Shown here piece by piece: positions 23,206 to 35,495 of a DNA stretch of 64,000 nt. The position numbers and the translations under genes were made by a program. Source of the DNA: Carya illinoinensis (Eukaryota; Streptophyta; Magnoliopsida; Fagales; Juglandaceae); NCBI RefSeq assembly GCF_018687715.1, contig NC_056766.1, positions 40,581,433-40,645,432 of the forward strand, given 5' to 3'. Position 1 is the stretch's first letter. Each line of letters begins with the position of its first letter. The notes under the pieces were generated by a model that saw only the letters and a list, made by a program, of their open reading frames with translations, was not told where the DNA came from and did no database searches.

Positions 23206-26200
23206 TCTAAATCTGTCTTCGAAGTGCTGAAACTATCAAAGTAGTAAATGGATGAGTTCCATGATCATTTCCACAAGAACAACAATGTTCATGATGAGCA
23301 AGCATATAATGAAGTGTATTTTGTGCAAAAATCTTATTTATGAGAGGGTTGATTACACGGCTAAGGGGAGAGATTCAATGAACATATGCTTACGTACTAG
23401 AGGGGAGTGTGTTGGGGAAAGGATGGTTATGGTCTCTGTTTCTTTTCAAAATGGTTTTGTGATTGTTTGTAAATTGAAAGAAGTGAAACAAATGAATATT
23501 AGTGAGGTGTGTGCAAGAAAATTAGATATTGCGGAAAAATAAATATCAATGAAACAAAATGTCAGACACCTAGGCTGCAGGTTTCACCATTTCACAGATT
23601 GTTAATGAAAAATGCTCAAATCCCTCTTTACTCAACCACCAACCCATTCATAAGGATCATGGTTGGAAATTATAATAAATCATTCACAAGTTATCTCTTA
23701 GCTCAAATTTCCTATTGAGTTACAAATCTAGATGTACAATAAAAGAAGTCTATCAAAATCTTGCATCAGTTCAAGTATCAGTTGTGCCTAGCGTCTACAA
23801 CAAATCAGGATTCATGAGAAAGAATTCCAAGCTTCTCCGAATATAATAACATTGCAACTCAATAAGTTGTGAAATGGAAATTAATGGAAAAGAGTACAAA
23901 TCAAACCAATTTGTTTCTGGGTTACTCCCCAAAACCTAGGCTTAGAAATTTAGCCTAACATCTTTGAATCCAAATACTCCATCCACATTTTTTAATCTCC
24001 CCAATTCATCCATTGTACACATTTTCTAACAGAACAAGAATAAGAAAAATAATTTTATAAAAAAAATCATAAATATGTAGGATTTTCTAGAGGAAAAATG
24101 ATTAATAAAACTCTACCGACTGCATTTCCTACCTGACAGATCTTTAGGGGCAGAACCCATAATTAACAATCTAGGCTCTTACATGTCTGTGTTTATGGTA
24201 TTGATAATAAATTCAATCTTTTGGAATGAAACGGTATTGTGCCACATACTTTGCATATCCTACATCAACAAGACAGGGAGGAACAGTGGCATGTCTGCAG
24301 TTGGCATCCATTACATCATGTAGCAATGCATCCTCATCTAAAGAAGTGTAAAGAACTTATTGTCATTATAATTGAAGAAATGTTCTTCAAAAGAAAAATG
24401 TTCTATAAAATCCTAGCTCCTCCACTGCCTCTGCCACGTACGGTTAACTACAAAATGGCAGGCCAATATAGAAGTCTTTCATTATGCATTAGTAAATGAC
24501 CTGATTAGTAACCAGTAAGCAGGGATTATCATTTCCTCAAGTGTTCATTCTAATGTTGAGACGGGTACAAAAGTATGATAATAATCCCATCCAGAGCTTT
24601 AGGACCTTTGATTCGTGTCATTTCTCAAACTAGTAACTTTCTGAAACTACCCTGTATTTTGACAAATGCAGCCCAAGAAGATCAACAATTACAGTATGAT
24701 GAAAAAGAAAATCAACAACAGTTTAGATTCCCTTAACTTGCACAGAAATTAATTAATTTCATCTCAATGCATGCATTTGCCACAATTAGGTAAAATTGAA
24801 ACGTCAATGACGGTACAGTGTTGACTTGATGATCATGGCCGCTCGATGCAATTACTCAAGCAAAAGCATTATATATATATATATATATATATATACTAGG
24901 ATCAAAAAGGGACCTTAATAATATCAAACAAGCAAAACGAGGATAAAAATTGCCCGAGTGGCCGATCTGTGTGTTGAAACCATTCACCAAGACCCCACCC
25001 CACTATACAGTCTATACCAACTGGAAATTCTCTGTTTTTATATTCACTAGGAAGATGTTACGTGCCTGAGGCACGTATGCCCAGTTCAAAGTACTATTAT
25101 ATTTTATTAAGACAAAATAAAATAAAAAAATGTGAAATTATGGAACACATGACAAATCAGGTTCATGTAGTCGTCTTGCATGGAAAACTAAATTGGTGGT
25201 GTGGGACTTCAGACCATTTTTATGCTCGTTGCAAGTGTCTGTTAGAAGTTTTTCTTTTTGATAGGTAAGTGTTGGTTAGAAGTTAATGGGAAATGATGGA
25301 TTCTCCATCACTGACCCGAAACTCAGAAGCTGTTTCACCATATGCTTTTGCTCTTCTGGGAACACTAAAGCATATCAATAATTTGTAGAAGCAGATAAAA
25401 GCACAAATTGATTAGGAAATGTATTGATTACATATAACATAGCAAATTACTTCATTTTAGTACACTGCTGGTAGAATTCCATGCATATTATGCAGTAGTC
25501 ATCAGTTCATCTTCAATTATGTTATTACTACAATAAATGGGAAAAGTTCAAAATGAGCATAATTGATTGAATAACAAAACAGAACCTTCAAACAAGGTAT
25601 CAGTGCAAGCTAAAGAGTCTTTGACAGATCATAGTTAATCCACATAAGGAGCTGGTATCTTGATGGAAAATGATTTCCACAGAAAGAATCGTCATCCTAT
25701 TTCCTTACTGCCACAAAAAGTCATCTCTCAAATGATTCACTCACGTACAGAGTGTAGGAAAAATGATGATGATAAAATTATATTCGTTTACTTGAGAAAA
25801 AGCAAAGAAAGAGACCAAAGATTTAAGAATCAACCACGTGTTTCCTTATAATTTCAACTTAAATAATTTTTTGCCTCCCTTTCTCCCACTTTTTATTTTT
25901 CTACATTGATAAATCACTCTTTCACACTGGAGCATTTGAAAGGCGCCCCTGATGCACGACGTACTCTCACTTTCTCATGAATTTAAATGAAAGCAATAAA
26001 TCTATTAGGTGTCACCATTTAACTCGTACTTTTTTTATTAGTGGATCAGACAAAACAGGCACTTCTATTTCTGCTAATTTTCCATTATTCTCTTGTTTTT
26101 AAAATAGAAAATTGGTGTAAAAATTTACAGGGTACCGTCCCCTTTAAAAACAATTAAAGACTGATGTACAAAAAGGGAGCCACCATCAAGAATGTGCTCC

Positions 26201-26580
26201 ATGATCATATCCAGACCAACTCAATCATCAAAATTAGCTCTAAGTTGACAGCTACCTTAATGTCTATGTTTCAATTATTATTATTGTTTTTTTATATGCA
26301 TATAGGTTGCTAATATTAAAAATGCCCAAACTCAAATATAATCTAATTCTCAGGAGAATATCTTACATCTAACGGGAACATCAAGAAAAGGTACATATGC
26401 ACATCAGAGTACTATGGGATGTCTACCTATCACTTTAACCTTGAAAAATTCAGATATAAAGGGTATGTGTACACACCATAGGGAGGGATGATGAACGGGT
26501 GGGGAAAAAAAATTTAAAAAAAAAAAATTGTCTACAACAGAATTCCCTAAAGAAAGTAATTAAAATTCTGATGAGAAGCC
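23206..26580. other. No gene recognised
   Basis: AT-rich sequence. Contents noted: a part duplicated at 62100-62550 (24447-24480 and 24610-24790), an (AT)n run at 24871-24894, and a short palindrome ACGTGCC-TGA-GGCACGT near 25060. Short ORFs here resemble nothing I know. Confidence 0.45.
24447..24790 (+). repeat. Second duplicated block, copy A
   Basis: Shared with 62398-62550: ACAAAATGGCAGGCCAAT, then CCCTGTATTTTGA-AAATGCAGCCCA and a downstream GAAAAAGAAAATCAACAAC. It has the same order and orientation as the block at 21640 relative to 58391. Confidence 0.7.
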
Positions 26581-26885
26581 TAGAAGGGTGGTAGATCTTC
26601 TGGATTGTTTGAGAGGTTTTCAGGTAATCGATCCCAAAATTGCAGCCATATGGAAAATAATTCCTCTGCTTCATGTGGTGTATTTGGCTTGAAAGGAATG
26701 GCCGGAGTTATGAAGACTGGGAATGCTAGTCGGAAGGGCTTAGATGTTTCTCTTTCCATTGTTATTTCTTTGGGTCTTTGCAATTGTTTTATTTTTATTT
26801 TTAGGTTAATTTTCATGATTTTCTTGTATACTTTTCTAGTTCCTAAATTGTAATTAGGAGTTCTCTCTTGTATACGTACTCCCTA
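26581..26885 (+). pseudogene. LINE 3'-end relic (C-terminal zf-RVT tail)
   Basis: Read with one frameshift, 26625-26720 gives WKIIPL then MWCIWLERNGRSYEDWE. This is the stereotyped C-terminal stretch of plant LINE ORF2 proteins. The downstream CTCTTGTATACGTACTCCC resembles the usual LINE 3' trailer. The relic is 5'-truncated, and no clear poly(A) tail or TSD was found. Confidence 0.6.
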
Positions 26886-27360
26886 GAAGACACTGAAAGA
26901 AAATCAGTTTCCCCTTGTTCCCGAAGTCAATGCTTTCGAATTTTTGAGAGAAACGTTCTCCGTCTGCTGCTCGTCTTCTATTCCTGAGATATTTGTTTCA
27001 AAACTCTCCTGTAAAAACAACAAAATGCCAAAATCTCTTTCTTTCTCTATGAAATGCTTAGAATGGGGATTTCTTATGTTTAGCATTTTAGCATAGGGCT
27101 TCTCAAATCTCCCAAAACTAGTGATTTTTGTTGTATTTGTTAGGGGTGTACAAAAACTGCAACACCGGCCGTGACAGACACAAACTGGTAGTCAGAGGCT
27201 GGAATCGGCTGAAACTAACAGGGAACCGGTTGGCAAATGGCAACGTTTTAACAAAATTGACGGACGTCGGTTTGGTCGCAGTTTGAGCTTGGCTCAAACC
27301 GCTTAATCAGCTGATGACATATACCCTTATTATTATTATTTTTTTATATTATACCTATGT

Positions 27361-27546
27361 GAAACGATGTCATTCTACTTAAGTTTAAGTAGATCGGCGT
27401 CTTTTTATGACTGAAGTTATGTTTAAAACACAACTGAAACGACATCGTTTGGTATTAAATCAAACGGCATCGTTTTATTCATTAAGTATGAAAAAAAAAA
27501 AAGGGGAACGATGCCGTTGGATTAGAAACCAAACGGTGTCATTCTG
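27361..27546. repeat. Cluster of AACGRCATCGTTT-type palindromic motifs
   Basis: Five related motifs at about 27361, 27436, 27462, 27505 and 27531 (for example GAAACGACATCGTTT and GGAACGATGCCGTTGG) alternate in orientation. Upstream, near 27142, AGGGGTGTACAAAAA resembles a terminal sequence of some plant hAT-type elements, but no matching right end was found. Confidence 0.5.
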
Positions 27547-27866
27547 AATTTATATCGTCTTCTTCACCCTTCTTCTTTCCTGAATTCATTCATTGTTTCC
27601 CTTGCCCCCTCTCTCTCCTCTGCAACTCTCTCTCTCTCTCTAAGCTATCATAAGAACATCGCCGACAGGAGAAATCGAGAACCGACCGTGAACCGTCAAA
27701 GAACCGTTGGAGTTGATACAGCCAGTTTCTCTCCTCCCCATCGACCGATTACGGTTGGTTGCTCCTCCGTTTCTCCTCTCATTGGTCGGCGTTAGTTTTG
27801 CCCAAAAATCGTGCCGAATAAGTCGGTTTTCACCCCTTGTTTTTGTAACTTTTCTGCAACTTTTAG

Positions 27867-28082
27867 GGTTTCTGCGAGATTAGGATTTTTGTGAAGATGA
27901 AGAAGAAGAGAAATGGTGAGTTTAGAGTTTTTGCGAAGATGAAGGAGAAGAGAAATGGTGAGATTGTGTTTTCTGCAAAGACAAAGGAGAAGATAAATTT
28001 CCAAATTTTTGTTTTTGTGCGAAGATGAAGGAGAAGAGAAGAGGATCGAATGTGGGTGGTTTTCTGTTTCTGCGTGTTTAGG
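27867..28082. repeat. Degenerate minisatellite, left part
   Basis: Units of about 45-50 bp of the form TTTCTGCGAAGATGAAGG then AGAAGAGAAATGGTGAG recur four to five times. The array continues at 31833-31950 on the other side of the hAT insertion, so the transposon landed inside it. Confidence 0.75.
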
Positions 28083-28090
28083 GTTTCTGC
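28083..28090. repeat. 8-bp target-site duplication of the hAT element
   Basis: GTTTCTGC is repeated at 31825-31832. Eight bases is the hAT hallmark. Confidence 0.92.
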
Positions 28091-28499
28091 CAGTGTTTTT
28101 GATACCGTACCGTATCGGCCGGTACATGTCGTACCGGTATCCGGTCCGGTACAGAAAATCTATATATTTCGTACCGGACAAAATACCGGGTGTACCGGCC
28201 GGTACAGTACTGTTTCGGCCGGTATTCCAGATTTCGTCCGAAATATAAATTTCGTCCGGTATGAATCTGCCGATTTAAAGTTTATGTACTAATGGCAATT
28301 TTGAAATTTAGATAACCGGTCAGGGTCATTTATGTCATTTTGGCCATTAGTCTTTTAGGTTTTCAGTTTCACTTTTAGATCATTTTCTCTTTCCAATTTC
28401 CTGCCGCCGTGCACCTGGACTTGAAGTGGAGAGTTTGCGCAGCTGCTACTGGTATGAGATTTTGACTCTTTGCAATTTTTTTTCTTGATCTTTGCATGC

Positions 28500-28830
28500 A
28501 CTTTGTTTTGTTTTTTTTTTTTTTTTCGTCTCTTATTTGATCTCGTTGCCGTAGCCTGCAGTGCTGCACTTTGTTTTTTTTTTTTTTTTTTCCTCTCTTC
28601 TTTGATCTCGTTGCCGTTGCCTGCACTAATTTTTTTTTTTTTTATCTTTTTTATCTTTTCTTTTATCTTCTTTGATCTAGTTGCCGGCACCTTTTTTTTT
28701 TTTTCTTTGACTTCGTTGCTTGCACTTTTTTTTATTTTTTTATTTTTTTTCCTTGTTGGTCTTTTCTTTTTTCTTCTACGATGCAGTAAACTAGCAATTT
28801 TTTTTCTCTATTATTTTTTTTTTCTCTCTT
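28500..28830 (+). repeat. T-rich tandem repeat in the hAT 5' region
   Basis: TTTGATCTCGTTGCCGT followed by GCCTGCA recurs at about 28537, 28604, 28670 and 28706, separated by long T runs. The ORF crossing it is nearly all Phe and Leu and is an artefact. Confidence 0.75.
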
Positions 28831-29068
28831 CTTGGCCTATGCAGTACACACGGAATTGCTTGTCATATTTTACTTATTGGTTTACAGTTATTTTGGTTGA
28901 TCATTCATTTCAGATTCTTGAAGATAGTGATGATGAATGTATTTCAATTTTCAATTTTCCAGTTTCAACTTAGTACAAGTAAATTATGTTAAGTTTCAGT
29001 CTATTAAGTGTTAAACACTTGAATTTGAATAAGTGTTGAATTATGAATTATTATATAGAGATATAAAA

Positions 29069-31512
29069 ATGTCTAGTTGTCAATCAACCGGTGCTACATC
29101 TACAACACTTGCTCCTGTAAGATCAGAAGATCCAGCATGGGCCCATGCACGTGCAGTGCCAGGGGCTAGAAATAATACTGAATGTTTATATTGTAATAAA
29201 GTAATTAGAGGTGGCGGGATCACTCGGTTGAAGTATCATCTAGCTGGGATTCCAGGCAATGTAGAAGCATGTAAAAAGGTCTCTGAAGATGTAAAATGGC
29301 AAATGAAAGAGTTGCTTGATGAAATGAAAAGAAGCAAAGAGAAAAAAAGAAAAATAAGCTTGGAGATTGGAGGCGATATAGATTTAACATCTGATGATAT
29401 TGATGATAGTAATAGTATGGAGGGACAGTCTCAGCTTTCAAAAGGTAAGGGGAAGTCGAGAGAATCTGGAACTGGAAAGTCAGTGGGGGGATTAAGTAGA
29501 TTTTTTGCTCCAAGAACAACTCCTGGGGCCCAACCTTCAATTAAGAGTTTTATGTGTTCGAATGAGATGCTTGTACAAGCAAAGATGGCTGTAGCACGCT
29601 GGTGGTATGATTCTAATCTGCCGTTCAATGCGGCTCAATCCAAGTTTTATCAACCAGCTATCGATGCCATGACTGCTATCGGGCCAGGATTTAAGGGCCC
29701 TTCTTTATATGAGTTGAGAGGAAATTTGTTAAAGATGGCTGTGAATGAGGTTCAAGATTATTTGCAACAAATTAAGAAGGTTTGGAATGACACCGGTTGT
29801 ACACTAATGGCAGATGGTTGGACAAATCAGAAGCAACAATCAATAATCAACTTTTTAGTTTATTGTCCGAAAGGTACAATGTTCTTGAAGTCTGTTGATA
29901 CATCTGGCCTTAGAAAAGATGCTGAAACATTGTTTAATATCTTTGATGAGGTTGTTCAAGAAATTGGAGCTGAGAATCTTGTGCAGTTCATAACAGACAA
30001 TGATGCAAGTTATAAAGCTGCAGGAAAAAAGTTACAACAGAAGTATGGCTCTTTCTACTGGTCCCCTTGTGCAGCTCATTGCATAGACTTGATGTTGGAG
30101 AATTTTTGTGATCCAAGATATTTTCCCCTTATTGATGATACTATAAAAAAGGCAAAAAAGATAACAAAGTTCATCTATAACCATGGTTGGGTTTTGGCAT
30201 TGATGAGACAAGAGTTCACCAAAGGTCATGATTTGTGTCGTCCTGCAGTTACAAGGTTTGCGACAAATTTTTTAAGTATCCAATGCTTGCTCTTGTTTAA
30301 GAAAGAACTGAGACAAATGTTTACTTGTGATAAATGGATTGCATTAAGTCATTCTAAAAGCATCATAGGGAAAAAGATAGCTGGGATTGTTTTAGAAGAT
30401 AAAGAGTTTTGGGCTCAATGTCAATTTATTGTTAAAATTAGTGAGCCTTTGGTTCGTGTTCTACGACTTGTTGACGGGGATGAGAAGCCTGCAATGGGAT
30501 ACTTGTATGATGCAATGGAAAGAGCCAAAGAGAACATAAAAGCAAGATGTAATAACAAAGTTAGTATATTCAGTCCATTCACCAGGATCATTGATTCTAG
30601 ATGGGATAAGCAGCTTCACAGTCCATTACATGCGGCGGGTTGTCTTCTTAACCCTGGAATTTTCTATAGCCCCAGCTTTAAAAAAAAAAAATGATGTTGT
30701 AAGAGGCTTCAACAGTTGTATTATGAAGATGGAACTTGATCCTGATGATCAAGACAAGATCAGTGAAGAACTTGACTCGTATAATAATGCAGTAGGTGAG
30801 TTTGGACATGCTTTAGCAATCCGCCAGCGTGATAAGCTTAATCCAGGTATTATCATTTATTAATATCATTTGTTAAATGGTGTGACTTTGTACTTTAAAT
30901 TTTATCTTATTTTATTTTACTTGCATTTAATTAATAATTTATAATTACATTATTGTTATAGTTGCATGGTGGACCCAATTTGGTTGCGAGGTTCCAACGC
31001 TTCAAAGGTTTGTTGTTCGAGTACTAAGTCAATGTTGTAGTGCAACTGGATGTGAGAGAAACTGGAGTACATTTGATTTTATTCATTCGAAGAAGAGAAA
31101 TAGATTAGTACATAAACGTTTGAATGACTTAGTATTTGTTCGTTATAACTTGAAGCTGCGAGAGAGGTAAATTTTTTTAATATTAATGTTTTTCACTTTT
31201 GAAAATATACATAATATTTTCAATTATGTTTGATTTTATTTTGACTGGAGCATAAAAAAGGGAAGAGATGCTTTAAATCCAATCAATCTTGAAAATATTG
31301 ACTTGATGGAAGAATGGGTGAGTGAAGAATCTGAGCTTCTTGATGGAGATGATTTGGATTGGGCAAGTATTGAGGAGCCATTAATCTCACTAAATGAGGA
31401 AGACGTTGATAATGTTGGTGTTGATGTTGATGATGGTGGTGACATTGATGAAAATATTTTGATTAACATGTCGAATCTTGATCCTTATTGTCTTTTTGAT
31501 GATGATGAGTGA
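29069..31512 (+). pseudogene. hAT transposase (BED, DUF659, hAT dimerisation domain)
   Basis: The start chosen is the ATG at 29069, not the earlier GTG-initiated frame. Exon 1 holds a BED zinc finger (CLYCNKVIRGGGITRLKYHL, about 29180-29250), a Lys-rich linker, then DUF659 with LMADGWTNQ and FITDNDASY, where catalytic Asp residues lie, and SPCAAHCIDLML (about 29700-30110). A frame slip occurs in the 12-A run at 30680-30691. An intron at 30847-30961 (GT...AG) joins to the dimerisation domain with AWWTQFG and CERNWSTFDFIHSKKRNRL (30962-31170). A probable second intron leads to an acidic Asp/Glu-rich tail ending at 31512. Domain order is typical of plant hAT transposases. Confidence 0.88.
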
Positions 31513-31832
31513 TTTTATTTTAATGGTTGGATTAAGAACTTATTTAGTTTGTAACTTAAAACTTAAGACTTGTATTGAGAAGTATTGAGTTTATGACTTA
31601 TTTTGTTATTATTTTGGAATACAGTAAATGCTTATATATATATATAATTTATTTAGGTATAAACTATTCCGAAACGGTACACGAAACGGTACCGGTACCA
31701 AAACGGTATCGGTACCGAAATATTATTCCGAAACGGTACACGAAACGGTACCGGTACCGGTACCGAAATATTTCGTTGCAGTGCCTTGACCGGTACGACA
31801 TCCGGTACGGTATTCAAAACTTTGGTTTCTGC

Positions 31833-32100
31833 AAAGACAAAGGGTAATAGAAATGGTGAAGGAGAAGAGAAATGGCGAAAGTGGAGGTGTTTTTTGTTTG
31901 TGCATGTTGAGGTTTTCTACGAAGATGAAAGAGAAGAGGACTGCAGGAGAAGATGGGTTGCTTTCTTCTATTTTTGAGCTGTTTTACGTGCAAAACCGTG
32001 ACATAGTGGTTACAAAATCGTGACATGACGGTCAAACCGGATTCACCATGTCACGGTGTGTGGTATGAGAGGGGGAACCGGACTAAGAGTAGATTAATTC
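31833..32100. repeat. Degenerate minisatellite, right part, and flank
   Basis: The AGAAATGG-TGAAGGAGAAG units seen left of the hAT element continue to about 31950. No gene is seen from there to 32100. Confidence 0.65.
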
Positions 32101-33212
32101 TTTAAACGGTGGGTTTTAATAAAAGCAGGAATGAATTTTAAACAATGGAAAATGCCAACGCTTTGATAAAATTTATGGGTAACTCTCTCTCTCTCTCTCT
32201 CTCTCTGTGCGCTTTTGGATTGGTAAACTTTAGGTGGGTTAAGTTTGCATCATGGATTTGTTGAGTGAAATACTATTCCTTGCACTGTCCGTGTGTTTAG
32301 AAATGAAGCAATTGGATATCCACTCATGATATTGAGTGGTATTGAGTGATAGTATTTGTAAATTTAGGTGGATTGAGTTTGCATTGTGGATTTGTTGTTA
32401 TTCCGGTTGTTTGTATCTGTGATTAAGTTTGCAAGTGTAAAAGTTAGTTTTTGAATTTGTAGTTTTTAGATGCTAGAATCGTGATTAATTGCTGTATTTG
32501 ATTTGGGGGGAGGGGCTACTGCATTTGCAATGATGGATACAGTCAGAAACTGAAGTGTCTTGTTAACTACTGTTTGCTTCTTAGCTTTCGGAAAACTACA
32601 AAACAACATGTTTATTATTGATTCTGTTATTGTTCGTTGCTTTCAAACTTTTTATATTGCTTGTGAAGTTTATTTAGAATATTTATTATCTAGTCCTTTC
32701 ATCTGGCATTCTGAATTGATATTCTCTAGTCATTCGTTTATCAGCAAATGTTTAGTTTAGATGGACCTCTTCATATTTTGTGTGACAGAGTGTCTCTTGA
32801 CTGGATTTGTTAATGACAACCATTTATTTTGTTGTGTGCTTTCCATAATTTATCACTGTGATTCCAATACAAAAGATGAAAAACAATGCGGGGCGAGGCC
32901 ATTCATAATGAGCCCTTTTAAGAGATTGATAGCTATTGAGAAAAAAATTTTGGTCCATAAAGTGAAAATTTTAATAACATGGGCATCCAAGAAAAATAGA
33001 TGAAAGACAAAGACATATGAATAGATGATACTTTGAGAGACCAAGAAAAGATTTTGGTCCAAAGCCTTTTTTAATGTTTAGCATAGCTTCCCTTCCCCCC
33101 CCCCGGTTTAAATATAAAAACCTTGATCAAACTGCATTTAGGGGGAACTCAGGTTAATACCTCAACAACTAGTAATTTTCAAGTTTGCTTCATTCATGCT
33201 ATAGAATTGGTT
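32101..33212. other. No gene recognised
   Basis: Contains a (CT)n run at 32183-32206. Short ORFs at 32560-33003 resemble nothing known. Confidence 0.4.
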
Positions 33213-33324
33213 GAAGTCATGGATAATGAGAACCGGGTTGATGTCATGAAACCGAAGTCATGGATAATGAGAACCCGGTTGGTGTCATGAAACCTAAGTC
33301 ATGGATAATGAGAACCTGGTTGTT
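33213..33324 (+). repeat. 41-bp tandem repeat, 2.7 copies
   Basis: The unit begins GAAGTCATGGATAATGAGAA and ends GTCATGAAACC. Copies lie at 33213, 33254 and 33295 (partial), with a few substitutions. Confidence 0.92.
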
Positions 33325-33403
33325 ACACTGACAAATGTTATATATTTCATGTCTTCGTACAAAAATTTGAAATTTTACATACCCGTCATTTGTTTATAAT
33401 CAG

Positions 33404-33595
33404 AGATTATCATATTACAAGTATTTCAAATGGGCAGATAGTAGTGAAGACAGAGAAAATGAACTTGTGAAGATAAAAACTGAATTGTCTTGGAAGGAGG
33501 AACAACTTCGCAAGAGAGAGAGAGAGATTGTGAAGAGGCATTCGGGAGTGAAGTCGACCAACTTGGTATTCAAAGGCAGTAGACATTCGGCGTGA
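33404..33595 (+). pseudogene. Possible terminal exon of a GRF-type zinc-finger gene
   Basis: After a splice-acceptor-like TTTATAATCAG the plus frame reads YYKYFKWADSSEDRENEL, then a coiled-coil-like stretch (WKEEQLRKREREIVK), to TGA at 33593. The YFKWAD stretch followed by a coiled coil is the usual end of plant GRF zinc-finger proteins. No upstream exon with the Cys-rich first half was found nearby, so it is probably a fragment. Confidence is modest because only the motif's second half is present. Confidence 0.45.
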
Positions 33596-35490
33596 ATGCA
33601 CAATACTTCATATGTATTGGGTAATTTCCATATTAATTTCATTGTACTTCATACAATCACAATGAAATCCCTAATAAATGGGAAGTTTGTATGTCGGGTA
33701 TTTGGAAACTTTGTTATGTATAATCTCAAACTCCCGGTCGCTCACTTTGTTGTAAGGGACTTAGTCTTTGTGTTTAGCGCTTGGATACAATGGCCTCTTA
33801 TGTTTTGGTAGCAGAGAATTAGTTGAGAATTGAATTCCGTGGTATGACATTATGGATCTCAATTCATTTGTCAGATATGGATGGATGGCTTCAAATAGTT
33901 ATGGATTAATATTCCTAACGGTGGTGTTCCTAAAGTGGAATTTTGATGCCTTTTATCTTTTAGAGATTGAGGTCTGAAAGTATAAAACAAAATGTGGCCA
34001 AGATGTGGCAACTGTAATCTTGATTTTATGCCATAATATTTTGAGAGATGCAGAGGATGTCATTCCATTTAACAAAAGGCTAGAATATGTATCGCATTCA
34101 CCTACTGGAACCACCAGAACCACCAAGTCAAACAAACCCCTTAATAACTACTATCTGCTTGTCAAATTAAATAGAAAATCTGAATAAATGCCTTAATAAA
34201 AAAAAGTCCACCATGCACTGGCTTCTTCCTGGAAATCAAGTTTATAATTATGGAAATCAAGTACTTGTACTATGAATGCATGTAGACATAAAAAGTGTCT
34301 ACAAAAATGGCACAAGAAATTAAGGGTATATGTAGGACAAAGATCATCACTAGCAACCATATTCACCAGTGCATATAGATTGTTGTCTATACATGAAAAA
34401 AAGTGTACAAAAGACCCATTACTCATCATCAAAAAGTGGTTCAACAGTACTCTTAATTCCTTTAATATGTATTGCATAAAACAAGGTTCATCTTCACATC
34501 ATATAATTTGCTGCAGTAAACTGCAAGACCAGATTACATCACTCCTCTGAGCGATCTACTTTGATATCCCCAACCACAACTCCATACAGGTCCGGTTGTG
34601 TTCCATCCACTCCAAATTGCATTTGTAAATATGATAAAACATTGACTTAAAAAACATTGCATCAGTAATTTAAAAGGAAAGAAAACAAACTTTAGAAACT
34701 TTTACAGGTGTTAGTGGTCACTGCTCAGCCAGAAATGTAAATTTTCTTGTTCCCTGAAAAGGAGAAAGAACTTTGGTTTATAAGAACTATAAACCTAAGT
34801 TGGCCTACCAGACTCCAGTTTGGGATTTTAGTACTGAATTTGTGTAAGAATGCAGCATGAACCATTTGATGCAACTTTTGTGGAAATTAACATTATGTTA
34901 TCTACAAGTGGGTCTTACAACTGGGATTCATAAAGCTGATAAATAGAAGGGTTCTATGCAGAATCTTATTGCTTTCTCAACTTTGTTGGATATTTTTCCA
35001 ATGGACAGGGCATGAATTATTGGTTTTACTTATCACATATGAATTTCATCGATCCTTGCTCTCATTTTCTTTAAATGATTTTATACTAAATATATGATAC
35101 ACATATAATTGTATATATAAGTTTAAAACTTCCCATTAAAGCTAGATTTGGCAGGATTAATGGTTAAGAACAAACTCAATGAGGGAATGAAAGCACCTAC
35201 CAGAGATGACGCTCAGGAGTACTTCACTTGAGTGGTAAAGCCGCGGAGGAGTGCATCAGAATTGAAATACCTGTATTGTTGATATATATATTGGACTCTA
35301 GCACTTTTGAAGATTGGTTGTTTTGACCCACTTCCAAATGTAAAGCTCGTATTGTTACTCTCCCTGTAACTTCTTGACAGCATCTTATCGATAAAATTCG
35401 CAGCCAGGCATTTTAGACATACACGATGTGGGTCCTTTCAATTCCATAACCTAATTATCTGCTGGCCGTTTATTGTGATAGGAAATTAAA
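33596..35490. other. No gene recognised
   Basis: AT-rich sequence between the GRF-like exon and the TNL fragment. No ORF is supported. Confidence 0.4.
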
Positions 35491-35495
35491 TATCC

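Larger units (their letters stand above)
28091..31824 (+). mobile_element. hAT DNA transposon
   Basis: A 3734-bp element flanked by GTTTCTGC duplications. The left end CAGTGTTTTTGATACCGTAC and the inverted right end CAAAGTTTTGAATACCGTAC form imperfect terminal inverted repeats. Both subterminal regions (28100-28260 and 31668-31815) are dense in GGTACC, CCGGTAC and GTACCGG words, which are plausible transposase-binding sites. The transposase gene is on the plus strand and broken by a homopolymer slip, so this copy probably cannot move itself. Confidence 0.93.

Noticed and set aside
24930..25000. GCCCGAGTGGCCGATCTG looked like the start of a tRNA
   Set aside because: No cloverleaf pairing, T-loop sequence or matching acceptor stem could be found.
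26580..26816. Minus-strand ORF ending in a plausible-looking C-terminus
   Set aside because: The plus strand of the same stretch matches the stereotyped LINE C-terminal motif, which explains it better.
28470..28973. 167-codon Phe/Leu-rich ORF that looks like a membrane protein
   Set aside because: It is translation of long T runs in a tandem repeat of the hAT 5' region.
27142..32100. Possible outer DNA transposon beginning AGGGGTGTACAAAAA
   Set aside because: No matching inverted right end or target duplication was found, so no element was called.
33213..33324. Regular repeats considered as a CRISPR array
   Set aside because: The copies are head-to-tail without spacers, in a plant nuclear context; it is a minisatellite.
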